From Puniceicoccales bacterium (GTDB taxonomy: Bacteria; Verrucomicrobiota; Verrucomicrobiia; Opitutales; JAIRLM01), in NCBI GenBank assembly GCA_031268795.1, contig JAIRWT010000009.1, positions 1 to 38,827 of the forward strand: DNA of 38,827 nucleotides. Direction: 5' to 3'. The notes below the pieces were generated by a model. That model was not told the DNA's origin. It did no database searches and saw only the letters and a program-made list of their open reading frames with translations. Position 1 is the first letter of the stretch, and every line of letters starts with the position of its first letter. Below are positions 28,370-36,498 of this stretch, one piece after another. A program made the translations under genes and the position numbers.

Positions 28370-28398
28370 TTGACCCAAATCATGATCCGCGGTAATAA
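28370..28398 (+). promoter_or_regulatory. Weak candidate promoter of glmS
   Basis: TTGACC (28370-28375), 17 bp and TAATAA (28393-28398) precede the glmS start by 55 bp. The -35 is good, the -10 poor. No glmS ribozyme-type structure was recognised in the leader. Confidence 0.25.
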
Positions 28399-28453
28399 CT
28401 TGCTTGTGCATTTAGCATTGCCACGGATGAGATAGATGGCATTGCCTTGGGCA

Positions 28454-30301
28454 ATGTGTGGCATTGCGGCGTATTTGGGGTGGCAGCAGGCGGCGGCGAT
28501 TCTCGCTGATGCGCTGCGGAGGTTAGAGTATCGCGGCTATGATTCTGCGGGGGTCGCAACGCTTAACAACGGTGAACTTCATTGTTGCCGAGCCGTTGGA
28601 ACTATTTCGGCGTTACAAAAAAAGCTCATAGGCAAACCACTTCCTGGCACGATGGGAATTGGTCACACGCGCTGGGCAACCCATGGAAGTGTTACGGAAT
28701 TAAATACACATCCGCATTTCAGCATGGATGGTAAATTTGCCATCGTACATAATGGGGTTGTGGAGAATTTCGCCTCCATTCGTGAATTTTTATCCCTACA
28801 GGGATATAATTTTTATTCGGAAACGGATACGGAGGCCTTGGTAAATCTCATAGCCTACCACTATGCTAAGGAGCCGGAAAATGCCACAAAGGATCGTTTT
28901 CTGGAAAGTGTCCGCAAGTCACTCCTACATGTGCGCGGGGCTTACGGCATTGCGGTCATTTGCTGTGAGCGACCGATGGAAATGATCGGCGCCCGCAACA
29001 GTTCCCAACTCATTCTCGGCATTGGCAAGGATGAACTTTTTCTGTCCAGCGACGTTGCAAGTTTTACCACTCACACCAGGGATGTGGTTTTTCTGAATGA
29101 CAATGAATTGGTACATATCAAAAATGATTCCTTTGCCATTACCACATTAAATATGGAGGAGGTGGCCGCCGTGCGCCAGCAGGTTGATTGGGACACGGTG
29201 GCCGTGGAGTTAAATGGTTATCCACATTTCATGCTGAAGGAAATTTTTGAGCAACCACATGCATTGGAAAATGCCATTCGCGGGCGCATAGAAAATGATA
29301 CCGCAACGGCCCATTTGGGTGGGTTGCAAATGACCGCGCATGAGCTGCGTGGCATCAATCGCATTATTTTTTGTGCCTGCGGGACCGCATGGTGCGCATG
29401 CCTTGTCGCCGAATATTTCATCGAGAAGATTGCCCGCATTCCCGTGGAAGTCGAATATGCCTCGGAGTTTCGCTACAGAAATGCTCCATTGGACCAAAAA
29501 ACGTTACTCATCGTCATTAGTCAAAGCGGCGAAACCGTTGATACGCTGGCGGCCATGCGGGAAGCACAGCGGCGCGGAATTCGCGTGCTCGCAATTACCA
29601 ATTGCGTCGGGTCTGCAATCGCCCGCGAGGCCAACGGAGGCATTTATCAGCATTCTGGACCGGAAATTGGCGTTGCCTCCACCAAAGCATTTACTTCGCA
29701 ATTGTGCATTGCCGCATTACTTGCCTTGCAACTTGGTCGCTTGCGAGATTTGTCCGAGGCGGATGGCATGGAGATTATTGGCGCACTTAAGCAATTACCA
29801 GCGCAGGTGAAAAGTATCCTCGATCAAAGTTCCCACATTCAAGCCATCGCCGAACGCTACCAAAGTTGCACGGATATGATTTTTTTGGGACGACAAAGTA
29901 TGTTTCCAATTGCCCTTGAAGGCGCTCTCAAACTAAAAGAAATTTCCTACATTCACGCGGAGGGATATCCGGCGGCGGAGATGAAGCATGGACCAATTGC
30001 CCTCATTGCTCCCCAGTGCCCTGTTTTATGCCTGGCATGCAACGAGGAAAATATTTTCGAAAAAACCTTATCCAACATACAAGAGGTGCGCGCCAGAGGT
30101 GCACGAACCATCATCATTGCGAGGGAAGGCAGTCCAATCGGTGTTACCGACGATGTCATTTGGATCCCTCCGGCGCATGATGTTACAATTCCCATTTTGG
30201 CAACCATTCCCGTTCAACTCTTCGCCTATCACATGGGCATTCTTCGCGGTTGTAGCGTTGACAAGCCGCGGCATCTGGCTAAGTCCGTGACCGTGGAATG
30301 A
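28454..30301 (+). CDS. glmS: Glutamine--fructose-6-phosphate aminotransferase (isomerizing)
   Basis: Makes glucosamine-6-phosphate from fructose-6-phosphate and glutamine, the first step toward UDP-GlcNAc for peptidoglycan and lipid A. The start must be the ATG at 28454, because the catalytic cysteine becomes the N-terminus after Met removal (MCGIAAYLG); an in-frame ATG at 28436 would bury it. From there the protein is 615 aa. The glutaminase domain has RRLEYRGYDSAGVA, GHTRWATHG and HNGVVEN. Two SIS sugar-binding domains follow (CGTAWCACLVAEY, SQSGETVDTLAA), and the C-terminus KPRHLAKSVTVE is the typical end. The stop overlaps, as ATGA, an ATG (30298) in the frame of the cmk gene. Confidence 0.97.
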   Translation: MCGIAAYLGWQQAAAILADALRRLEYRGYDSAGVATLNNGELHCCRAVGTISALQKKLIGKPLPGTMGIGHTRWATHGSVTELNTHPHFSMDGKFAIVHNGVVENFASIREFLSLQGYNFYSETDTEALVNLIAYHYAKEPENATKDRFLESVRKSLLHVRGAYGIAVICCERPMEMIGARNSSQLILGIGKDELFLSSDVASFTTHTRDVVFLNDNELVHIKNDSFAITTLNMEEVAAVRQQVDWDTVAVELNGYPHFMLKEIFEQPHALENAIRGRIENDTATAHLGGLQMTAHELRGINRIIFCACGTAWCACLVAEYFIEKIARIPVEVEYASEFRYRNAPLDQKTLLIVISQSGETVDTLAAMREAQRRGIRVLAITNCVGSAIAREANGGIYQHSGPEIGVASTKAFTSQLCIAALLALQLGRLRDLSEADGMEIIGALKQLPAQVKSILDQSSHIQAIAERYQSCTDMIFLGRQSMFPIALEGALKLKEISYIHAEGYPAAEMKHGPIALIAPQCPVLCLACNEENIFEKTLSNIQEVRARGARTIIIAREGSPIGVTDDVIWIPPAHDVTIPILATIPVQLFAYHMGILRGCSVDKPRHLAKSVTVE

Positions 30302-30444
30302 GCCGCGAATTTTTGCTTTTGCTGGGGCTGTTTTTTTTTACCGCAAATCAATTGTGCCATGGGCAGGCGCCCGATGGATTTGCCAGATTTGGTAGCCTGC
30401 AAGAGCTTTTAGACGCCCACCAACGGGAATTTTTGGAGGAAAAA

Positions 30445-31134
30445 ATGCAAGCAACACCACCGCAAACGCAACCACGGAAGGAGGCATTCGTCCTAATTGC
30501 CATTGACGGCGGAGCCGGATCTGGAAAAACTTCAACGGCTAGTGCCATTGCCATGCGAAACAATTTTGCATTTGTTTCCACCGGTGAGCATTATCGCGTT
30601 CTTGCCCGACATTTAGCTGGAAAAAATATTTCACCGGGAAATATTACGGCACTTCGGCGGGAATTGGACGTACTACGGCCTACCACACAATTTATTGGTA
30701 ATCATGCGCACATATCCCTTGATGGGACTGTCATATCCGCGGAGAAGCTTCACAACGGCGTAATCAATACCATCGTCGCCGATTATGCCCAAAGTCCACC
30801 TTTGCGCGAGTTTCTCCACACCTACCAACGGCAGCTACCGCAGGTGGCTCGGGCGGTCGGCCATGGAGGGATTGTCATTGAAGGTCGCGATATGACCAGT
30901 GTTGTTTTTCCCATGGCGGATTTGCGCATCTTCCTCGATGCAGACGCCCGGGCGAGACAACGCCGTCGGCAAATGGAGTGCATAGCCGATGACATTCATG
31001 TAAGAGACGCTAAAGACAGTAAGCAATTGCAGCGGATGGACGGCGTATTGTACATTGATTCCACGGAACTTTCACTGGAAGAAGTGATTCTTACCATCCA
31101 AAAGGAAATACAAAAAAACATACGCCCCACATGA
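30445..31134 (+). CDS. cmk: Cytidylate kinase
   Basis: Phosphorylates CMP and dCMP to the diphosphates. The P-loop is IDGGAGSGKTSTA, the acceptor-site segment STGEHYR replaces the usual DTGAxYR, and EGRDMTSVVFPMADLRIFLDA matches the family's EGRDIGTVVFP core. The lid RDxxDxxR appears as RDAKDSKQ, with the second Arg replaced. I place the start at ATG 30445: a textbook GGAGG lies 5 bases upstream and gives 229 aa, the family length. The frame continues upstream to ATG 30298, adding 49 residues that look like a signal peptide plus linker. The gene follows glmS and is probably co-transcribed with it. Confidence 0.88.
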   Translation: MQATPPQTQPRKEAFVLIAIDGGAGSGKTSTASAIAMRNNFAFVSTGEHYRVLARHLAGKNISPGNITALRRELDVLRPTTQFIGNHAHISLDGTVISAEKLHNGVINTIVADYAQSPPLREFLHTYQRQLPQVARAVGHGGIVIEGRDMTSVVFPMADLRIFLDADARARQRRRQMECIADDIHVRDAKDSKQLQRMDGVLYIDSTELSLEEVILTIQKEIQKNIRPT

Positions 31135-31146
31135 ATTTCTGCAAAC

Positions 31147-31234
31147 TGGCGGAGAGGATGGGATTCGAACCCATGGTACCCTGCGGTACACAGCATTTCC
31201 AATGCTGCACAATCGGCCACTCTGTCACCTCTCC
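31147..31234 (-). tRNA. tRNA-Ser (anticodon GGA), CCA encoded
   Basis: An 88-nt class II tRNA on the minus strand: acceptor GGAGAGG/CCTCTCC, anticodon stem CAGCA/TGCTG around TTGGAAA, a long variable arm (GTACC/GGTAC), a T-stem ATGGG/CCCAT around TTCGAAT, discriminator G and an encoded CCA. It reads UCC and UCU. It ends 12 bp from the convergent cmk stop. Confidence 0.96.
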
Positions 31235-31351
31235 CGGGGAAAAGTCACTCGGAAATGCCTCATTCCGTCAACGGAATAGTGGCCGGCAAAAATTATTTTC
31301 TCCAAAAGCCTTGTAAAAATTGAATTTTTTTTATCCCCTACCTTAGCCGCT

Positions 31352-33046
31352 ATGACGAACCGTTGGGCCGCTATGGTCTTTGCCATATCCATAGCCGTGT
31401 TTGGGTGTTTTTTTATCTATCCACTTTTTGCTACGGTGAAAGGAGGATTTTTCAATAGTGATGGTAGTTTTACAGGCATTTATTTTTGGGAAACATTTAT
31501 CAATCCCATTTACCTACAATCCTTACGAAATTCTTTGGCCATCGCCTCTTTCACAACCATCGGCGCACTTGCATTGGCGCTGCCGTTGGCTTTTTTTTCC
31601 TGTCGCTATGAATTTCCATTTAAGAAAATTCTCACTGCGATGGTTCTCATTCCAATGATTTTACCACCGTTCGTTGGCGCCATTGGAATTTCAAAAATTT
31701 TCGGAGTTCATGGAATTTTTAACGCTTTTTTGTTAAAGATTGGCTTGTATGATTATTCTTCCCCCATCGATTGGCTGGGAAAATACAAATTCGCCAGCAT
31801 CATTTTTTTTGAAGCGCTAAGCCTTTATCCCATTCTTTTTCTCAATATTTCAGCGGCACTTGCAAACGTGGATCCATCCATGGAGGAGGCGGCGGAGAGC
31901 TTGGGTTGCACTGGAGTGAGTCGTTTTTTTAAAATCACGCTTCCTCTGACCAGGTCTGGTGTTTTTGCCGGATTGACCATTGTTTTCATCTGGTCATTTA
32001 CGGAATTGGGTACACCGCTAGTTTTTAACTACGATCGCGTCCTGCCGGCACAAATTTTTGGTATGCTGAAGGAGTTGGGCAATAATCCATTTCCCTACGC
32101 CCTGGCATCCGTGGTGCTTTTTTTGTCCACGGTATTTTATTTACTCGGGAAAAAGGTTTTGGGTCGTGAAAGCGCGCCAATGCTATCGAAGGCCTCGCAT
32201 GCGAGTACTTTTCATGCCATTGGCTTTTGGAGGAGAATTTTTTGTTCAACTTTTTTTTCAATCGTAGTAGCGCTTTCCGTCATCCCACACGTTGTCGTTG
32301 TTATTCTTTCTTTCACGAAGGACTGGTTTGGATCCATGCTTCCAACTTCTTTAACGGTGGAAAATTTTTCCGTAGCCCTTGGGCACCCATTGGCGATTTC
32401 GGCCATTAAAAATAGCCTTACCTATGCAAGCATGGCAACCATGGGTTCCGTTGTTTTTGGGATGTTTTTAGCCCTGGTTATTGCCCGTAGTAAATTTCCG
32501 GGGAAGGGCATTTTGGACACTCTTTCCATGCTCCCATTGGCCGTTCCGGGGATTATCATTGCCTTCGGATACCTAGTGGTCAGCCAACGAGGACAACCAC
32601 TCGCACGACTGAACCCCATTGAAAATCCAACGCTGCTATTGATCATTGCTTACGGCATTCGTAAGCTACCATTCATGGTTCGTGCCGCCGTAGCCGGCCT
32701 ACAGCAAACCAGCGTGGCCTATGAGGAGGCCGCCGCCAGCCTCGGAAGCAAGCCGTTCAACACCTACTGCAAGATTACCGCCCCCCTAATTTTCGGCAAT
32801 CTCATTGCGGGAGCCATATTAGTTTTTTCCCAAATTATGTTGGAGGTATCCGACTCGCTCATCATCGCACAGAAACAGCAATTCTATCCCGTCACCAAGG
32901 CGATCTATGAATTGCTTAATCTTCTGGGCGATGGGCCATTTCTCGCCTGTGCCATGGGCGTCTGGTGTATGTTATTCTTGGCAATTACCATCTTCGGCGC
33001 ATCGGCACTCATGGGAAAAAAAATGGGTGCCATCTTTCGCGCCTGA
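31352..33046 (+). CDS. ABC transporter permease, iron(III) (FbpB/AfuB) type
   Basis: A 564-aa inner-membrane protein with about twelve hydrophobic segments arranged as two fused BPD-transport permease halves. Each half has the cytoplasmic EAA loop that docks the ATPase: EEAAESLGCTGVSRFFKITL near residue 180 and EEAAASLGSKPFNTYCKITA near residue 460. The doubled architecture is that of FbpB/SfuB/AfuB ferric-iron permeases, though thiamine and spermidine systems share it, so the substrate is inferred. No periplasmic binding protein or ATPase gene flanks it; they must be encoded elsewhere. The ATG at 31352 has no evident Shine-Dalgarno sequence. FeoAB lies 3 kb away, consistent with an iron theme. 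Confidence 0.88.
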   Translation: MTNRWAAMVFAISIAVFGCFFIYPLFATVKGGFFNSDGSFTGIYFWETFINPIYLQSLRNSLAIASFTTIGALALALPLAFFSCRYEFPFKKILTAMVLIPMILPPFVGAIGISKIFGVHGIFNAFLLKIGLYDYSSPIDWLGKYKFASIIFFEALSLYPILFLNISAALANVDPSMEEAAESLGCTGVSRFFKITLPLTRSGVFAGLTIVFIWSFTELGTPLVFNYDRVLPAQIFGMLKELGNNPFPYALASVVLFLSTVFYLLGKKVLGRESAPMLSKASHASTFHAIGFWRRIFCSTFFSIVVALSVIPHVVVVILSFTKDWFGSMLPTSLTVENFSVALGHPLAISAIKNSLTYASMATMGSVVFGMFLALVIARSKFPGKGILDTLSMLPLAVPGIIIAFGYLVVSQRGQPLARLNPIENPTLLLIIAYGIRKLPFMVRAAVAGLQQTSVAYEEAAASLGSKPFNTYCKITAPLIFGNLIAGAILVFSQIMLEVSDSLIIAQKQQFYPVTKAIYELLNLLGDGPFLACAMGVWCMLFLAITIFGASALMGKKMGAIFRA

Positions 33047-33057
33047 AGTTTGCAGAC

Positions 33058-34704
33058 TTATTCGGTATCGGGACCGGTTCTTTGGAGGGAGAAGGTGCCA
33101 TTTCCGCGCTCAATTAGCGTTAAATTATCTAGGAGCGAGATTTTGTAATAGTAATCTGATCTTGTCCATCCCGTATCGCAGTATGCTTCAATAGTGAAAA
33201 AACCCTTATTTTTATTAAAAAAGGCAATCGCCAAAGAATGATCATATCCCATCGGGCCTGTATCAACTTCGTACGGATTACCCTTTACCGGATGGGTGAT
33301 AATTCCTATATTTTTGCAACTGATGGCTCTTGCTGCGAAACCAGATGCTACGCATTCGCCGTGTGTTCCTAGCGCACGTAATATATCGATGGTCGCTTGA
33401 TCGCCTCCTGGATCGAGAGTTTGTACCCCCTGAATGGGCTCATCGGTTGACACGTCGCCGACAGCTTTGTCCTCAGTGTCACTCGTTGCATGTGTGCCAG
33501 AGGCATCGTCATTTTCGGAAATGTGCAAATCGTCATACTCATCATTCTTGTCCGGCTTCGATCCAGTCGACAAGTCGTCAGCATCACCCCTAGTACGAGT
33601 GTTTTCTAATTTGGCAGGATTATCTTCGTCCGAAACCACTGCCGGTGGATCCTCCGGATGATCGATTGTCTTACCAGCTGGCTTCTCCGCCGCAATCCCC
33701 ACAGTATCAGGTCTCGCAGGAGAAAGAGATGTTGGCCGTCGTGGTAGCTTTCGCGCTATACTTCGCACCGCCATTGTCGGAGCGGCTATAGCATCTTCCA
33801 ACCTAGAATCTTTTTCTGCGCCTGGTTTAGTAGGCGGCGCAGCAACAGTTTTTTGGGGTGCCTCCGCCGGGGGTTTTGTCTGCGCGGAGTCATCCACCGG
33901 CGCCTCTTTTTTCGCCGGTTCAGCAGGCGGCGTTACTGGATCTGCGTCTGGTTTTAATAGCGATGCAGCAACAGTTTTTTGGGGTGCCTCCGCCGGGGGT
34001 TTTGCCTGCGCGGAGTCATCCACCGGCGCCTCTTTTTTCGCCGGTTCAGCAGGCGGCGTTACTGAACTCTTCACACTCGTGTCATGCTCTTCGCCTGAAG
34101 CACCGGCAATGGAAGTGTCCGAATGTCCAGTGGGTGACTCTACTGGACTCTTCACACTCGCGTTATCCCCTTTGCGTAAAATGACACCTTCTCCAGATAC
34201 CGAGCTAGCGGCTGCGAGCAATTTACTTTCTTTAGCTAATAGAAAAACTACCCTGTCCGGATTGGCCACAAGATTTTTTCCAAACTTATTTTTGTTTTCT
34301 CTGCTAACGATCCGGTTGGCCCGCTGACAAAGGTCTTGAATTCCCGGGTCAACCATTTCTTTAGATCGAAAAAACGAACAAAATAACGCGGCAGCAGCAT
34401 TTTTATGGCAAACCATTTCGAAATAAAACCTATTGACCCGCACCCGAGACCAAAATCCAAGTCCGTTCGCCTTATTTTTTTCGACGAGCGGCGTGGCTGT
34501 CACTTGTGTATCCGTTGATTCGACTTTCGACTTGTCCACACATTCATTTTGTTGCTTGTGCAATGCAAGCAAATCAGAAACGGCCGACTGTTGCCAACTC
34601 GGTATATTATTCCACATAGCAGCTTGAGTATGGAATATTTTCTTATTGGAATCAAGGCTTTTTGTTAAGAAGCAGCATTTTGTAAAAATTTTGCCAATCC
34701 GCAT
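33058..34704 (-). CDS. Unrecognised Pro/Ala-rich repeat protein with possible Cys-His-Asp C-terminal domain
   Basis: A 548-aa protein from the ATG at 34704, which has GGGG six bases upstream; a GTG at 34719 would add 5 residues. The N-terminal about 150 residues are globular. The middle (about 185-425) is low complexity, rich in Pro, Ala, Lys and acidic residues, and carries two copies of a 42-aa unit (TPPAEPAKKEAPVDDSAQ...). The last about 110 residues form a compact domain with GECVASGFAARA, GYDHSLAIAF and IEAYCDTGW. Cys451, His489 and Asp510 are spaced like the triad of transglutaminase-like or papain-fold enzymes. No signal peptide is visible. The enzyme idea is speculative. It is divergent from waaA. 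Confidence 0.7.
   Translation of the reverse strand: MRIGKIFTKCCFLTKSLDSNKKIFHTQAAMWNNIPSWQQSAVSDLLALHKQQNECVDKSKVESTDTQVTATPLVEKNKANGLGFWSRVRVNRFYFEMVCHKNAAAALFCSFFRSKEMVDPGIQDLCQRANRIVSRENKNKFGKNLVANPDRVVFLLAKESKLLAAASSVSGEGVILRKGDNASVKSPVESPTGHSDTSIAGASGEEHDTSVKSSVTPPAEPAKKEAPVDDSAQAKPPAEAPQKTVAASLLKPDADPVTPPAEPAKKEAPVDDSAQTKPPAEAPQKTVAAPPTKPGAEKDSRLEDAIAAPTMAVRSIARKLPRRPTSLSPARPDTVGIAAEKPAGKTIDHPEDPPAVVSDEDNPAKLENTRTRGDADDLSTGSKPDKNDEYDDLHISENDDASGTHATSDTEDKAVGDVSTDEPIQGVQTLDPGGDQATIDILRALGTHGECVASGFAARAISCKNIGIITHPVKGNPYEVDTGPMGYDHSLAIAFFNKNKGFFTIEAYCDTGWTRSDYYYKISLLDNLTLIERGNGTFSLQRTGPDTE
33839..34064. repeat. Direct repeat of about 100 bp at 126-bp spacing
   Basis: 33839-33938 and 33965-34064 are nearly identical (one base difference seen, changing Thr to Ala). 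The period of 126 bp is 42 codons, so copy-number change would keep the frame and only lengthen or shorten the linker of the protein. Confidence 0.9.
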
Positions 34705-34830
34705 CGGTTTCCCCGTCACATCCTTTTATTAAAAAGGCAGGGCAGCGACATTTGAGATGAAATTAACCCAAGTTTCAACTTTGTCTTTGCGAACCATTGG
34801 TAAAAGATTATCCATTTGCCATTTCATGGC

Positions 34831-36135
34831 ATGATTTGGATTTATCGCATTGCATTTTTGCCTATTTTTATCCTCCTTTGCCCGTACTTTTTCTGGCGTA
34901 CACGGCATCGAAAGCATGATTGGGTCCATTGCATGGAACATTTTGGCGTCTATTCGCCAATAGTTTCGAGAAAAAAACAAAAACGCATTTGGATCCATGC
35001 GGTCAGCGTGGGAGAATTACAGTCCATTGCTCAGCTTGTGCAACTGTTGAGTAAAAACCGAAATATCTTTTTGATCATAAGTACTACATCTACGACCGGA
35101 AGACAAGTTGCGGAAAAGCTGTATGACGCGTACGCTAAAATTATCTACTTTCCCATTGATTTTTGGCCCTTCGTCCGAAGCGCATGGAAATGCATCCGGC
35201 CGGACTTAATTCTGTCGGTGGATAGCGAACTTTGGCCGGAACATTTCCAACGGGCGCGAAGGGCCGGCGTTCCCGTTGGAATTATCAATGGCCGCCTTTC
35301 CAAGCGCAGTTTTCATCGCTATTGCCGAATGCCAGCCATTGCCCGTTGGCTATGGAGATATATTTCATTTGTTTTTGCCTGCGATGCCGATTCTGCCAGA
35401 CGCATTGGAAAATTCCTTTCTCCGCCGGCCAAAATTATTGCCGTTGGAAACCTGAAATGTGGCAGACAACCTCATTTGCCATTGGAGAAATTCGAGCGGG
35501 CATCGCTATTGCACTCACTTGGCCTTCCGGATTTCGGACCTAACGGAAAGGCTACGCGCATCCTCTTCGGATGTTCCACCTGGCCTGACGAAGAAGATTT
35601 GTTGCTGCAGGCACTCTCAAAAATCAGGGCAATGGATCCAAATTGGCATCTCGTGCTGGTGCCAAGGCACGCGGAAAGGCGCGGAGAAATTGTTGCACTC
35701 TGCAGATGTGCTAAATTCTCCTTTTGCCTGCGTTCCCTTGGCGAACCGCAGGCATATTGCCACGATGTTGCCATCGTTGACACAACCGGGGAGCTCTCCG
35801 AACTCATTCGCATTGGAACTATTGCCTTCCTTGGGAAAACATTACCCCCAAATGCCGGAGCTCAATCCCCGTTGGATGCGGTTGCGGCCAAAGTTCCACT
35901 GGTTTCCGGGCCCAGTTATGATAATTTCCACGAAATCATGAATTCCCTTCATCGCGACGGCGCAGTGGAAATTTGTCCGGATGCCGATGCCGTAAAAGCT
36001 ACGCTGTTGCGTTTGGCCAGCGATGAAGTTACCAGCCTAGGGATGTCCGCCGGCATGATGCGGTACCTTTTGGCAACGGGAAAAACGGCGCAGATAATTT
36101 ACAAACACGTTGGGAACATGCTTAAATCGCAGTGA
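34831..36135 (+). CDS. waaA: 3-deoxy-D-manno-octulosonic acid (Kdo) transferase
   Basis: Transfers Kdo from CMP-Kdo to lipid IVA at the inner membrane, the step that starts the LPS core. From the ATG at 34831 (MIWIYRIAFLPIFILL) it is 434 aa, with one N-terminal membrane anchor as in the family; a TTG at 34816 is the alternative. The catalytic Glu lies in IHAVSVGELQS. The N-domain shows FPIDFWPF and SVDSELWPEHF, and the C-terminal GT-B domain AVGNLKCG, LVPRHAERRGE and LGKTLPPNAGAQSPLDA. Together with lpxI it shows a functional lipid A-Kdo pathway. Mono- or bifunctional Kdo addition cannot be told from sequence. Confidence 0.93.
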   Translation: MIWIYRIAFLPIFILLCPYFFWRTRHRKHDWVHCMEHFGVYSPIVSRKKQKRIWIHAVSVGELQSIAQLVQLLSKNRNIFLIISTTSTTGRQVAEKLYDAYAKIIYFPIDFWPFVRSAWKCIRPDLILSVDSELWPEHFQRARRAGVPVGIINGRLSKRSFHRYCRMPAIARWLWRYISFVFACDADSARRIGKFLSPPAKIIAVGNLKCGRQPHLPLEKFERASLLHSLGLPDFGPNGKATRILFGCSTWPDEEDLLLQALSKIRAMDPNWHLVLVPRHAERRGEIVALCRCAKFSFCLRSLGEPQAYCHDVAIVDTTGELSELIRIGTIAFLGKTLPPNAGAQSPLDAVAAKVPLVSGPSYDNFHEIMNSLHRDGAVEICPDADAVKATLLRLASDEVTSLGMSAGMMRYLLATGKTAQIIYKHVGNMLKSQ

Positions 36136-36161
36136 ATTCGGGATTAACGCCCGCGAATTTT
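36135..36161 (+). terminator. Possible terminator after waaA
   Basis: AATTC plus GGG pair with CCC and GAATT around a 7-base loop, with a 2-base bulge (GC), followed by TT. The arms begin at the waaA stop. The run of T is short, so the call is weak. Confidence 0.35.
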
Positions 36162-36212
36162 AAGCCGGCGACCATGCTTCAATGTTTCCATTCGTAAAAT
36201 CAGGAAAACGAT

Positions 36213-36241
36213 TTGACTTTTTGCCGCAAGCGGCATGCATT
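36213..36241 (+). promoter_or_regulatory. Candidate feoAB promoter with operator in its spacer
   Basis: TTGACT (36213-36218), 17 bp and TGCATT (36236-36241) precede feoA. The spacer contains the perfect inverted repeat TGCCGC-AA-GCGGCA (36222-36235), where a repressor would block RNA polymerase. It does not match the textbook Fur or DtxR boxes. Confidence 0.4.
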
Positions 36242-36261
36242 TGGGCAAGGTTAATTTTCAC

Positions 36262-36498
36262 ATGGTGCGCCTGGATCAGGTTGAAGAAAATAAATGTTGT
36301 TGGGTCTGTCATATTGACGGTGATGATGTTTCCGTTGGTAAATTATTGCCAATGGGCATCTCCGTGGGAAATCCCATCGAAATCATATACAATCGCCGAT
36401 TTATTCCCATGCTTATTTGTGTAGGAGATAGTATTGTTGCCATAGACCGCCGGAAGGCACAAAAAATTTTCGTGGAGGAAGGTGGCAGTGATCGCTAA
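36262..36498 (+). CDS. feoA: Ferrous iron transport protein A
   Basis: A small SH3-like cytoplasmic partner of FeoB. From the ATG at 36262 (MVRLDQVEENK) it is 78 aa, the normal size; ATG 36235 would add nine residues and overlaps the operator-like palindrome. The family pattern is visible: KLLPMGISVGNPIEII (L-x-x-L/M-G-(I/L)-x-x-G) and a closing DRRKAQKIFVEEG. It overlaps the feoB start by 17 bp, so the two are translationally linked. In E. coli FeoA is needed for FeoB-driven uptake. Confidence 0.88.
   Translation: MVRLDQVEENKCCWVCHIDGDDVSVGKLLPMGISVGNPIEIIYNRRFIPMLICVGDSIVAIDRRKAQKIFVEEGGSDR

Noticed and set aside
36182..36424. Plus-strand ORF overlapping feoA in another frame
   Set aside because: The overlapping frame contains the recognisable FeoA pattern; this one does not.
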